Below, piece after piece: positions 1-7,981 of a stretch of 64,000 bases of DNA. A model generated the notes under the pieces. The model worked only from the letters and a program-made list of their open reading frames with translations, searched no databases and was not told the origin of the DNA. The stretch comes from Planctomycetales bacterium 71-10 (GTDB lineage: Bacteria > Planctomycetota > Planctomycetia > Isosphaerales > Isosphaeraceae). Where the stretch lies: positions 47,531-111,530 of the forward strand of contig MKTT01000085.1 in the NCBI GenBank assembly GCA_001898385.1, written 5' to 3'. Numbering within the stretch: the stretch's first letter is position 1; each line of letters starts with the position of its first letter. Both the position numbers and the translations under genes were made by a program.

Positions 1-77
1 CCGCCGCCCGCCCCTTGTCATCGGCGGAAACGCGGCCCCACGGGCCGAACGGTCGTCGCGCACCCAGGAGTTCGTTC

Positions 78-710
78 ATGGTCCATCCCGGCCTGCGCCG
101 CGGAGCGGGGGCGCTGCTGGCCCTCGCGGTTCTCTGTTCCTCGGCCGCCGACTCGACGGCCGGCGTCGTGCTCGCCGACAACCTGTCCGAGACCTCGGGC
201 GGGGCGTACTCGGCGACGGGCGACTCGTGGCTCGCCTCCAGCTTCGGCACAGACGGTTCGAGCTACATCCTCCAGTCCGTCACGCTGATGCTCTCGCGCG
301 ACTCGATCGGCGGCGAGGCCGCCGTCGACGTCTACACCGACGGCGGCCTGGAGCCGGGCTCGCTCGTCGCCACGCTGGCCGGGCCGGCCAGCGTCCCGGG
401 CTCGTCGGGGCCCGCGACCTTCACGGCCTCGGGCGTGCTGCTCCAGGCGAACGCGACCTACTGGGTCGTCCTCCGGGCCGTGACGGGCGAGTTCCTCTGG
501 TCGTGGGCGGGCTCGAACGACGGGTCCGGGGCCGGGTTCCAGACGGGCTCGGCGACCTCCGACTTCGCCGGCTCCGGCTGGTTCTACGCCGACAGCTATC
601 CCTTCCAGATGAGCGTCTCCGCCTCGGCCGTCCCCGAGCCGGGCTCGGCCTGGCTAGCCGCCATCGGCGCCGCGGGCGTCGCGCTGGCCGCACGGCGCCG
701 GCGGGGCTGA
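78..710 (+). CDS. PEP-CTERM sorting-domain surface protein
   Basis: Predicted exported protein of 210 aa. A signal peptide (hydrophobic run of about residues 10-25, GALLALAVLCSS) is followed by a beta-rich region of the choice-of-anchor type and a C-terminal PEP-CTERM signal: VPEPGSAWL, a hydrophobic helix, then the RRRRG basic end. In the family this tail is processed by an exosortase and the protein is delivered to the cell surface or matrix. I use the ATG at 78 because an AGGAG motif lies 7 bases upstream; a TTG at 15 in the same frame has no such support. The specific role is unknown. No exosortase gene is present in the window. Confidence 0.85.
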   Translation: MVHPGLRRGAGALLALAVLCSSAADSTAGVVLADNLSETSGGAYSATGDSWLASSFGTDGSSYILQSVTLMLSRDSIGGEAAVDVYTDGGLEPGSLVATLAGPASVPGSSGPATFTASGVLLQANATYWVVLRAVTGEFLWSWAGSNDGSGAGFQTGSATSDFAGSGWFYADSYPFQMSVSASAVPEPGSAWLAAIGAAGVALAARRRRG

Positions 711-760
711 GCCCCCTTCCCCCGCGCACCTCCACCTCGACACCTCACAGGAAGACTCGC

Positions 761-1675
761 ATGTCGATGGAATCGAACGTCCCCTCCGGGGGCATCAGCC
801 GCCGCGAGATCCTCGCCCGCGGCGCGGCCGGCGCCGTGGCCCTGTCGGGCCTGGGCGCGGCCGTGCAGGCCCTGGCCGCCGACGCCACCCCGGGCATGAC
901 CGAAGGCCCCTACTGGGTCGACGAGATGCTCAACCGGTCCGACATCCGCGAGGATCCGTCGACCGGCCAGGTCGCCCTGGGCTTCCCGCTCCGGCTGACG
1001 ATCAACGTCTCCAAGCTCGACGCCGCGGGCAAGCCGAGCCCGCTGCCCGGCGCCTACGTCGACATCTGGCACTGCAACGCGGTCGGCGTCTACTCCGACG
1101 TCGCCATGCAGAACACCGTGGGCCAGAAGTTCCTGCGCGGGTATCAGGTGACCGACGCCCGCGGCATGGTCAAGTTCGTAACCGTCTACCCGGGCTGGTA
1201 CAGCGGGCGGACGGTCCACATCCACTTCCGCGTCCGCGTGTACGACGCCGCCACGGACTCCGTCACCTACAACCAGGTCTCGCAGCTCTTCTTCAACGAC
1301 GTCCTCACCGACGCCGTCCACCTGCTGCCCCCCTACAACCAGCACCCGAACCGCGATACCCACAACGCGACCGATTCCATCTACAACGCCGACTCGGACG
1401 GCGACGACGTCGAGGACGGTGACGAGTTGCTGGTGACGATGTCCACGAAGAAGGACTACGCGCTGGCGACCTACAACGTCTACCTGGACCTGGCCGACGG
1501 CAACGGCAACGGCGACGACACCGGACTGAACCAGGGTGGCGGCACCCCGCCCGACGGCGGCGGCACTCCCCCCGGAGGGGGAGGCGGCCCCCCGCCCGAC
1601 GGCGGCACGCCCCCCGACGGCGGGTTCCCCCCTCCCGACGGCGGATTCCCGCCGGGCGGCCCCCCGCCGGCCTGA
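761..1675 (+). CDS. Intradiol ring-cleavage dioxygenase-like protein, Tat-exported, with Gly/Pro-rich tail
   Basis: 304 aa. The N-terminus has a twin-arginine signal (SRREIL, then a hydrophobic stretch ending ALAADA). The core resembles protocatechuate/catechol 1,2-dioxygenases. It has the DIWHCNAVGVYSD strand and YPGWYSGRTVHIHFRV, which together supply the Tyr, Tyr, His, His ligands expected for non-haem Fe(III). Residues of about 250-304 form a low-complexity tail of repeated PPDGG/PPGG units. Family members cleave catechol-type rings between the hydroxyls. Tat export suggests the iron is loaded in the cytoplasm and the enzyme acts outside it. Substrate is unknown; no ring-degradation pathway genes are nearby. 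It lies 50 bp after the PEP-CTERM gene. Confidence 0.85.
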   Translation: MSMESNVPSGGISRREILARGAAGAVALSGLGAAVQALAADATPGMTEGPYWVDEMLNRSDIREDPSTGQVALGFPLRLTINVSKLDAAGKPSPLPGAYVDIWHCNAVGVYSDVAMQNTVGQKFLRGYQVTDARGMVKFVTVYPGWYSGRTVHIHFRVRVYDAATDSVTYNQVSQLFFNDVLTDAVHLLPPYNQHPNRDTHNATDSIYNADSDGDDVEDGDELLVTMSTKKDYALATYNVYLDLADGNGNGDDTGLNQGGGTPPDGGGTPPGGGGGPPPDGGTPPDGGFPPPDGGFPPGGPPPA

Positions 1676-1712
1676 CCCCGGCCGGTCTCCCTCCCGGCCC
1701 GCGACGCCGGGC

Positions 1713-1741
1713 TTGCCGCGTCGCGGGCCCGGCCGTATCCT
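1713..1741 (+). promoter_or_regulatory. Candidate sigma70-type promoter for the 1778 gene
   Basis: TTGCCG (1713-1718), a 17-bp spacer, then TATCCT (1736-1741), 36 bp before the ATG at 1778. The same TTG-N17-TAnnnT layout recurs before several other genes in the window. Confidence 0.45.
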
Positions 1742-1777
1742 GGCCCTCGATGCGGCCGATGGGCGACGAAGGAGAGG

Positions 1778-2269
1778 ATGACGATGGCGATCACGGACGG
1801 TCCGATCTCCGACGAGGCGTTGCAGAAGATCCGCGATTGCGCCCGCGGCGCCCTGGACGACCTGGGGCCCGAGGTCGCGGCCGAGGGGCCCGCCGGGATC
1901 GTGGCGGCGATCGACGACATCATGGACCAGGTCCAGCAGGACCCCGGCCGCGTCGCCGAGGAGGAGGGCGCCGACCCGATGGTCTATTTCGGGGCCCTGT
2001 GGGGCGAGCAGCTCGTCGCCGCCCTGGGCTGGGAGTGGGCGAACGTCGACCTCGGGCTCGGCGACCCGGTGATCGGCGTGGTCTCCCCGGACCGATCGCT
2101 GGCGATCTACCCCTTCCACTTCCTCGTCAACCGCCTGAACGACCCGGGGCTCGACGTCACCGTCGCCCTGGCCTTCAACATGCTGGTCGACAAGGCCATC
2201 CCGCCGATGCCCCCCGGCGGCTACGCCGACGTGATGGTCGGCGTCCGCCGCATCGTCCCCCGGCGCTGA
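1778..2269 (+). CDS. Conserved hypothetical protein (DUF3806-like)
   Basis: 163 aa, soluble, acidic, with no signal peptide or membrane segment. The middle (YFGALWGEQLVAALGWEWA) and the following VSPDRSLAIYPFHFLVNRL resemble DUF3806-type proteins, in which a conserved Gly/Trp motif precedes a beta strand. This is recalled similarity, not a search. The ATG at 1778 is preceded by GGAGAGG. It ends 5 bp before the end of the convergent ATP-grasp gene. Function not known. Confidence 0.7.
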   Translation: MTMAITDGPISDEALQKIRDCARGALDDLGPEVAAEGPAGIVAAIDDIMDQVQQDPGRVAEEEGADPMVYFGALWGEQLVAALGWEWANVDLGLGDPVIGVVSPDRSLAIYPFHFLVNRLNDPGLDVTVALAFNMLVDKAIPPMPPGGYADVMVGVRRIVPRR

Positions 2270-2273
2270 GGCT

Positions 2274-3155
2274 TCACGCCAGGGTCGCGAGCACGGCGTC
2301 GGCCAGGCGTCCGGCCGAGCCCGGGGCGTGGACGAAGCCCAGGTAGGGCTCGTTCACCTCCAGTTCCAGGAGCCGCAGCCGGCCGTCGCGGACGACGCCG
2401 TCCACCCGGGCGAACAGCAGGGGCGAGCCGACCGTCGCCAGCACCCGCGCGGCCTGGTCGATCAGGCCGGGGCCGGGCGAGGCCGCGCGGAAGGTCCCCC
2501 CGTGCTGGAGCTGCACCCGGAAGTCCCCCGCGGCCGGCGTCTTGACGAACGCGTGGCTGTACTCCCCGGCGATGAAGGCCAGCGACCATTCCCCCTCGCC
2601 GTGGATCTCGTCCATGTACGGCTGGACCAGCACGTCCCGGCGTGCGGCCAGCTCGCGGAACCGGGCCTCGGACGCTTCGAAGTCCAGCCGCTCGGGCCCG
2701 GCCTCGGCGGCGACCTTCCACGTGTCCGCCGATCCCGCGGAGATCGCCGGCTTGACCACGGCCCGCGGCCACCCGCGGCGGGCGAGGATCGCGGCGAGCG
2801 AGGCGCCCTCGCCCGCGCGGACCAACTCCGTCGGGACGATGGGGACCCCGGCCCGCTCCAGGTCGAGGAGATAGCCCTTGTGGATGTTCGCCGCCACGAC
2901 GTCCGGGGGGTTCCACAGCTTCCCCGGCGCGGGACGGAAGCCCTCCAGCCAGCGACGATACTCCTCGGGCTTCTCGTGATACCACCACGTCGAGCGGATC
3001 ACGACCCGGTCGAACGGCGACCAGTCGACGGCCGGGTCGTCCCAGACCGCGGGCGTCACGTCGCAGCCCCGGGCCGCCAGGGCGTCGGCGAAGGGGCGGT
3101 CGTCCTCGTACAGGTCGGGGAACTGGGCGCAGGTCGCGACGGCCACGCGAGGCAT
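2274..3155 (-). CDS. ATP-grasp domain protein (RimK/glutathione synthetase-like)
   Basis: 293 aa. An N-terminal Rossmann-like pre-ATP-grasp region (PRVAVATCAQFPDL, VVIRSTWWYHEKPEEY) leads into an ATP-grasp fold. The sequences VVKPAISAGSADTW (ATP-binding Lys strand), LVQPYMDEI and LLELEVNEPYLGF (metal-binding Glu/Asn at the end of the fold) fit the family. ATP-grasp enzymes join a carboxylate to an amine or thiol through an acyl phosphate. Similar single-domain proteins are usually annotated as hypothetical or glutathione synthetase-like; the substrate cannot be told. A promoter candidate lies at 3203-3231. Convergent with the 1778 gene. Confidence 0.8.
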   Translation of the reverse strand: MPRVAVATCAQFPDLYEDDRPFADALAARGCDVTPAVWDDPAVDWSPFDRVVIRSTWWYHEKPEEYRRWLEGFRPAPGKLWNPPDVVAANIHKGYLLDLERAGVPIVPTELVRAGEGASLAAILARRGWPRAVVKPAISAGSADTWKVAAEAGPERLDFEASEARFRELAARRDVLVQPYMDEIHGEGEWSLAFIAGEYSHAFVKTPAAGDFRVQLQHGGTFRAASPGPGLIDQAARVLATVGSPLLFARVDGVVRDGRLRLLELEVNEPYLGFVHAPGSAGRLADAVLATLA

Positions 3156-3202
3156 GAGGGGCTCCGGAGTCGGGTCGGGCCGTCGTCCGCGGCCTCCGAT
3201 CC

Positions 3203-3231
3203 AGTCTAGCGGCGGACCCGCCCGGGGTCAG
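3203..3231 (-). promoter_or_regulatory. Candidate promoter for the ATP-grasp gene
   Basis: Read on the minus strand: CTGACC (3231-3226), a 17-bp GC-rich spacer, TAGACT (3208-3203), about 48 bp upstream of the start at 3155. Confidence 0.4.
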
Positions 3232-3650
3232 CCTCACCCCCCCGTCGGGCCGATCGCGGCGTCGTCGCGGGGTTTGGGTCCCTTCGCCGACACGACGACC
3301 GAAGCCAAAATCGCAAATCCTTTAACATAAAACACTAACGCCGAAAACCCCCGGCTTTGAACTTCGAAATCGACGTGGAATTTTCCGCCTCGTCAGGCTC
3401 CGTCGAGGATTCTCGGGCCCGAGCAAGCCTCCCCTTCCTGAGGTCCGGCGTCGGCCCCGTCGGACCCGCGCGCGGGCTGTAGGCCGTCCCGGAATGTCGC
3501 CGCTCCCGGTCGATGCGTCCGAATTGCCAAGGAACGAGCTTCCACCCGATAAGGTCGCGACCAGGCGCGGCGAGATTTCAGGAATCCTTCGAGAATTCGC
3601 CGGCCGCCCCCCAATGCTGCTCGGCGCGAGAGAGGGAGGGCCCCGGGACC
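3232..3650. other. Gene-free stretch with an AT-rich island
   Basis: No convincing coding sequence. Positions of about 3305-3400 are unusually AT-rich for this window (runs such as CTTTAACATAAAACACTAAC). The rest is GC-rich and leads into the repeat block that begins near 3651. Open frames here lack ribosome binding sites and family resemblance. Confidence 0.5.
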
Positions 3651-4308
3651 GTCCCCTCTCCCGCCGGGAGAGGGTGCCGCGCAGCGGCGGGTGAGGGTCG
3701 TCGGGGCACCGAGGGCATGCCGGGCACCGAAGGTCGGGCGAGACGACGATGGCCTTCTCCCCTTGAGGGGCTGCGTCGAAAGCATGCCGATGCGGGTTCG
3801 AAGACGGTCTTCCCCCCTCGCGGGGGAAGACAGACCGCGAAGCGGTCCGATGAGGGGGACGCGAAGCGCGGGCGCCGTCGGCATCCGGAGACCCGCCCAT
3901 GCCGGCCGTCGCGAGATCCGGCGGCCGTCTGACGCGTCGTCCCCCTCATCCGGCCCTGCGGGCCACCTTCCCCCGCAAGGGGGGAAGGCCGTTCATCGCT
4001 CGCATCCCGGGTATTTTCGACGCAGCACCCTTGAGGGGAAGGTGGCCGAAGGCCGGATGAGGGGGCGACCGCGTCGGATCCCACGGCCGGCGACGACCTC
4101 GGAGCCCATGGCTTCCGGTTGCGCCCCCTCATCCGCCCCTCCGGGGCACCTTCTCCCACGAGGGGAGAAGGGAGGATTCCTGCTCCCACTCCGATGTTTT
4201 CGACGGAGCACCTCAGGGGGAGAAGGGCTCGATGGCGGCGCTTTTCCCGAACTCCGACGACCCTCACCCGGCCCTTCGGGCCACGCTCTCCCGGCGGGAG
4301 AGGGGACG
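3651..4308. repeat. Cluster of modular GC-rich palindromic repeats (about 7 modules)
   Basis: This non-coding block contains repeated short modules. Modules lie at 3651-3702 (CCCTCTCCCGCCGGGAGAGG core), 3803-3861 (CTTCCCCCCTCGCGGGGGAAG plus a small stem and GATGAGGGGGACG), 3935-3992 and 4026-4072 (facing copies with CCCCTCATCCGGCC), 4121-4226 (double module with ACGAGGGGAGAAGG) and 4255-4308. Each module has a short GGCC-type stem beside a longer stem such as CCTTCCCCC/GGGGGAAGG. The 4121-4226 module is almost the same as 48453-48558. Translation in several frames gives spurious peptides (SPLAGE, GRMRG), so the open frames across it should not be called genes. Confidence 0.85.
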
Positions 4309-4523
4309 TTGGACGCGGCTTCGCCGCTTCGGCGGGCGACCTGAGTCCCGAACAGCATCGGGTCGCCCCCCTCGTTTCCCCGAGGGCCCGCGCCGGGCCG
4401 ATCTCCAGGATCGAAAGCTCAGCCGCAAATCCGGGCGGGCGGTGGATCGGGTGGCGCGGGCCGGCTATACTCGCGACCCTCGCCTCTCTTGACGACCTAC
4501 GCCCCGCCCAGGAAGCTCCGCCC

Positions 4524-5411
4524 ATGGCGCCACGCTGGATCGCCGCCTGCGTCGTCGCGTGCCTGCCCCTCGCCGCCCATGCCGGGACGTTCGAAGAGGA
4601 CGTCGCGGCGGCCGTGGAGCCGTGCGGGCCCGACGCGATCGTCGAGGTCGCCCTGTACGACTTCGCCACCGGCGCGACGCACCTGATCCGGGCCGACGAG
4701 CCGATCCACCCGGCCAGCACGATGAAGGTGCCGGTCATGCTGGAGGCCTACCGGCTCGCCGAGGCCGGCGGACTGCGGCTCGACGACGAGGTCGAGGTCA
4801 AGAACACGTTCGCCAGCCTCGTCGACGGCAGCCCCTATTCGCTCGACGTCGGCGACGACTCGGAGACGACGCTCTACAAGCGTGTCGGCGGCAAGGCCAC
4901 GGTCCGCGAGCTGGTCTTCCTGATGATCACCGAGAGCAGCAACCTCGCCACGAACATCCTGGTCGAGAAGGTCGGCGCGAAGGCCGTGACCGACTTCATG
5001 GCGAAGCTGGGCGCCCCCGACCTGAAGGTGCTGCGGGGCGTCGAGGACGACAAGGCGGTCAAGGCCGGCATGAACAACGTCGGCACGGCGCGGGGGACGA
5101 TGACGATCCTGAAGCGGCTGGCCGAGGGGACCGCCGTGTCGAAGGCGGCCGACGCGGCCATGATGGACGTCCTCCGGGCCCAGAAGTTCAACAACGGCAT
5201 CCCCGCCGGCCTGCCGGAGGGGACGCCCGTCGCCCACAAGACGGGCTCGTTCGCGGGCGTCTACCACGACGCCGCGGTCGTCGAGCCCGCCGGCCGCGCG
5301 CCGTTCGTCCTGGTGGTCATGACCCGACACGTCCCCGACGACGACCCGAAGGCCCGCGAGCTGGCGGCCGAGATCGCCCGCATCGCGTATCGTCACGTCT
5401 GCGAACGTTGA
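4524..5411 (+). CDS. Secreted class A beta-lactamase-like serine hydrolase
   Basis: 295 aa with a signal peptide ending near AAHA (residue 20). It has the active-site serine motif STMK at 65-68, an SSN triad (SDN-loop equivalent) at 138-140 and HKTGS at about 238-242, so it belongs to the serine beta-lactamase/penicillin-binding fold (beta-lactamase 2 family). The class A omega-loop ExxLN motif is not evident; the nearest acid is E174. True beta-lactam hydrolysis is therefore uncertain, and it may be a DD-peptidase-like hydrolase. The ATG at 4524 has AGGAAG 8 bases upstream. A TATACT -10 element lies at 4466-4471 with a weak -35. It precedes the DUF1080 gene by 31 bp and may be co-transcribed with it. 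Confidence 0.82.
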   Translation: MAPRWIAACVVACLPLAAHAGTFEEDVAAAVEPCGPDAIVEVALYDFATGATHLIRADEPIHPASTMKVPVMLEAYRLAEAGGLRLDDEVEVKNTFASLVDGSPYSLDVGDDSETTLYKRVGGKATVRELVFLMITESSNLATNILVEKVGAKAVTDFMAKLGAPDLKVLRGVEDDKAVKAGMNNVGTARGTMTILKRLAEGTAVSKAADAAMMDVLRAQKFNNGIPAGLPEGTPVAHKTGSFAGVYHDAAVVEPAGRAPFVLVVMTRHVPDDDPKARELAAEIARIAYRHVCER

Positions 5412-5442
5412 ACCCCGAATCCCAGCCGAAAGGCGCCGATCC

Positions 5443-6165
5443 ATGAAGCGGCTCGCGTATCTCCTGGCGTTGATGTCGACCCCGATGCTCGCGACGGCCG
5501 AGGAGCCCGCGAGGGCGCCCGGCGAGCTGCTCGTCGGCGTGGGCCCCGGTTGGCGGCCCCTGAAGGAGGCCGACTTCGTGCATGTCAACGACGAGCCCGA
5601 CACCTGGACGTTCCTGGACGACAAGGCCGAGATCCACGGCAAGGGGACGCCCGTCGGCGTGATCCGGACGGCGAAGAAGGTGAAGAACTTCGAGCTGGTC
5701 GTGGAGTGGCGGCACCTGAAGTCCGGCGGCAACTCCGGCGTCTTCGTCTGGGCACCCGAGGAGGCCCTGGCGACCATCAAGCCCGGCCAGCTCCCGCCGG
5801 GGGGGATCGAGGTCCAGATCCTCGACCACGGCTACGCCGAGCAGTACAAGCGGAGCACGGGCAAGGCCCCCGACTGGTTCACGACCAACGGCGACGTCTT
5901 CCCCGTCGGCTCGTCGAAGATGAAGCCGTTCCCGCCCCTCTCGCCCGACGGCTCGCGCAGCTTCCCGACGAAGAACCGCTCGAAGGGCCTGAACGAGTGG
6001 AACCACTACTACGTCCGCGGCGTGAACGGCGAGATCCGCCTGTGGGTCAACGGCGAGGAGGTCTCCGGCGGCACCGAGTGCAACCCCTCCGAGGGCTACC
6101 TCTGCCTGGAGGCCGAGGGCTCCCCGACCGAGTTCCGCAACCTCCGCATCCGCGAACTGCCGTGA
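5443..6165 (+). CDS. DUF1080 (3-keto-disaccharide hydrolase-type) secreted protein
   Basis: 240 aa with an N-terminal signal peptide (MKRLAYLLALMSTPMLATA). The rest is one concanavalin-like DUF1080 domain: LVVEWRHLKSGGNSGVFVW, IEVQILDHGY, GLNEWNHYYVRGVNGEIRLWVNGEEVSGG and EGYLCLEAEGSPTEFRNLRIREL are characteristic. Some members of the family hydrolyse 3-keto-glycosides, and it is strongly expanded in planctomycetes. The protein probably acts in the periplasm. The next gene starts 7 bp after the stop, suggesting one transcript with the FAD monooxygenase. Confidence 0.88.
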   Translation: MKRLAYLLALMSTPMLATAEEPARAPGELLVGVGPGWRPLKEADFVHVNDEPDTWTFLDDKAEIHGKGTPVGVIRTAKKVKNFELVVEWRHLKSGGNSGVFVWAPEEALATIKPGQLPPGGIEVQILDHGYAEQYKRSTGKAPDWFTTNGDVFPVGSSKMKPFPPLSPDGSRSFPTKNRSKGLNEWNHYYVRGVNGEIRLWVNGEEVSGGTECNPSEGYLCLEAEGSPTEFRNLRIRELP

Positions 6166-6172
6166 GCGCCGC

Positions 6173-7333
6173 ATGAAGGCGCTGATCGTCGGCGGCGGGA
6201 TCGGCGGGCTGGCCGCGGGGATCGCCCTGCGGCCAGCCGGCTGGGACGTCGAGGTCTTCGAGCGCGCCCCGGCGATCGGGGCCGTCGGCGCGGGGATCTC
6301 GCTCTGGGGCAACGCGCTGGCCTGCCTGGACCGCCTCGGCGTCCTGGCGGCCCTGCGCCCCGGCGCGACGTCCGAGACGGGCGCCATCCGCGACGCCCGC
6401 GGCGACGTCCTGATGGCTATCCGGCCCGAGGACTTCGGGACGACGGCCGACCGCCTCGTCTGGATGGTCCACCGCGCCGAGCTTCATGAGGCGCTCCTCG
6501 ACGCCCTCGGCCGCGACGCCGTCCGCACCGGCGCGGAGTGCGCGGCGGTCGGCCGGGACGAGTCCGCCGCGTGGGCCCGGTTCGCCGACGGCTCGGAGGC
6601 CCGCGGCGACGTCCTGATCGGGGCCGACGGCCTCCGCTCGACGGTCCGCGCCGCGCTGTTCGGGTCGACCCCGCCGCGCTACGCCGGCTACACCGCATGG
6701 CGGGGCGTCTGCTCGTTCGACCCCGAGCGGCTGGCGCCGGGCGAGTCGTGGGGCCGCGGCCGTCGCTTCGGCCACCTGGCCATGTCAGCCGGTCGCGTCT
6801 ACTGGTTCGCCGTCGCCGACGCCCCCGAGGGCGCGACCGACCCGCCCGGGGGCCGCCGGGCGCACCTCCTGGACCTCTTCCGGGGCTGGCACGAGCCGAT
6901 CGAGGACCTGATCCGGGCGACCGACGAGGCGGCGATCCTCCGCAACGACATCCACGACCGCGCGCCCCTCAAGCGCTGGTCCGTCGGCCGGATCACGCTC
7001 CTGGGCGACGCCGCCCACCCCATGACGCCGAACCTGGGGCAGGGGGCTTGCCAGGCGATCGAGGACGCCGTCGTCCTGGCCGAAGAACTCGCCGACGCGA
7101 CGCCGCATTCCATCCCGGCCGCCCTCGAACGCTACGACGCCCGCCGCATCCCGCGCACGTCCCGCGTGGTCCTCGCCTCGCGCCGGGCCGGCGCGATCGC
7201 CCAGTGGTCGAATCCGCTCGCCTGCAAGCTCCGCGACGTCCTGGTCCGCACCCGCTTCGCCGCCCGCAAGCAGGCGGAGCAGGTCGCTTGGCTGCTCGCG
7301 GGGCCGGGCGGGGATGGTCCGCGAAAAGCGTGA
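6173..7333 (+). CDS. FAD-dependent aromatic monooxygenase (UbiH/salicylate hydroxylase-like)
   Basis: 386 aa. The N-terminal FAD-binding motif VGGGIGGLAAGIAL (residues 6-19) is followed by the acidic end of the Rossmann strand (EVFERAP). The second FAD motif GDAAHPMTPNLGQGACQAIEDA is at about 280-301, and the DG motif occurs as VLIGADGLRSTVR. This is the group A flavoprotein hydroxylase pattern. Members hydroxylate aromatic or isoprenoid substrates with NAD(P)H and O2; which one here is unknown. Its upstream neighbour is DUF1080. A candidate promoter for the sigma gene lies just downstream. Confidence 0.85.
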   Translation: MKALIVGGGIGGLAAGIALRPAGWDVEVFERAPAIGAVGAGISLWGNALACLDRLGVLAALRPGATSETGAIRDARGDVLMAIRPEDFGTTADRLVWMVHRAELHEALLDALGRDAVRTGAECAAVGRDESAAWARFADGSEARGDVLIGADGLRSTVRAALFGSTPPRYAGYTAWRGVCSFDPERLAPGESWGRGRRFGHLAMSAGRVYWFAVADAPEGATDPPGGRRAHLLDLFRGWHEPIEDLIRATDEAAILRNDIHDRAPLKRWSVGRITLLGDAAHPMTPNLGQGACQAIEDAVVLAEELADATPHSIPAALERYDARRIPRTSRVVLASRRAGAIAQWSNPLACKLRDVLVRTRFAARKQAEQVAWLLAGPGGDGPRKA

Positions 7334-7378
7334 AAGACATCCCGGTCGTCCGTGTATAGTCGGTCGGGAGGGCCGAGC

Positions 7379-7981
7379 ATGGACGAGTCGCCGGAGACGC
7401 GGCGGTCGCTGATCGTCAAGCTGGGGGACCCGGAGGACTCGCGGGCTTGGCGCGATTTCGTCGCGCTGTACGAGCCGCTGGTGCTCCGCCTGGCGCGGCG
7501 CAAGGGGTTGCAGGACGCCGACGCCCGCGACGTCTGCCAGGACGTGTTCCGGGCCGTCGCGGGGGCCGTGCATCGCTGGGATCCCGGCCGCGGCAGCTTC
7601 CGCGGCTGGCTGTCGGCGATCGCGCGGAACCTGCTGGTCAACTTCCTGACCCGGCGTCGCGAGCCCCGCGGGACGGGCGCGACCAGCATGGTCGAGCTGC
7701 TGCACGCCGAGCCGGCCGAGGACCCCTCGGCCACTGCGCTGTTCGAGCGCGAGTACCGCCGCCGCCTCTGCCGATGGGCCTGCGAGGAGGCCCGCCGCGA
7801 GGTGACGCCCGCCGCCTGGCGGGCCTTCGAGCAGACGGCGATCGAGGGCCGCGCGCCGGCCGACGTCGCCGCCGAATCGGGCATGTCCGTGGGGGCCGTC
7901 TACATCGCCCGCAGCCGGGTCCTCGCACGGGTCCGGCTCAAGGTGCAGGAGCATCAAGACCATGACCCCGACCTCCTGTGA
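7379..7981 (+). CDS. ECF-type RNA polymerase sigma factor
   Basis: 200 aa. Region 2 is recognisable (FVALYEPLVLRLARRKGL, DARDVCQDVFRAVAGAVHRWDP, SFRGWLSAIARNLL). Region 4 has the helix-turn-helix (PADVAAESGMSVGAVYIARSRVLARVR). It directs polymerase to alternative promoters. The start is ATG 7379 with GGGAGG upstream. The longer GTG start at 7352 is unlikely because TATAGT (7355-7360), a probable -10 with weak GTGAAA at 7330-7335, covers it. The gene overlaps the following zinc-finger/kinase gene by 20 bp. That arrangement is typical of the planctomycete ECF sigma/Ser-Thr kinase groups and implies control by that protein. Confidence 0.88.
   Translation: MDESPETRRSLIVKLGDPEDSRAWRDFVALYEPLVLRLARRKGLQDADARDVCQDVFRAVAGAVHRWDPGRGSFRGWLSAIARNLLVNFLTRRREPRGTGATSMVELLHAEPAEDPSATALFEREYRRRLCRWACEEARREVTPAAWRAFEQTAIEGRAPADVAAESGMSVGAVYIARSRVLARVRLKVQEHQDHDPDLL

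Noticed and set aside
3651..4308. CRISPR array
   Set aside because: The repeats differ in length and orientation, are internally palindromic and are not separated by equal-length unique spacers. No cas genes occur in the window.
3691..4344. Long open frames on both strands across the 3.7-4.7 kb block
   Set aside because: They run through the palindromic repeats. Their peptides repeat SPLAGE and GRMRG-like strings, lack binding sites and overlap each other in several frames. This is repeat translation, not coding.
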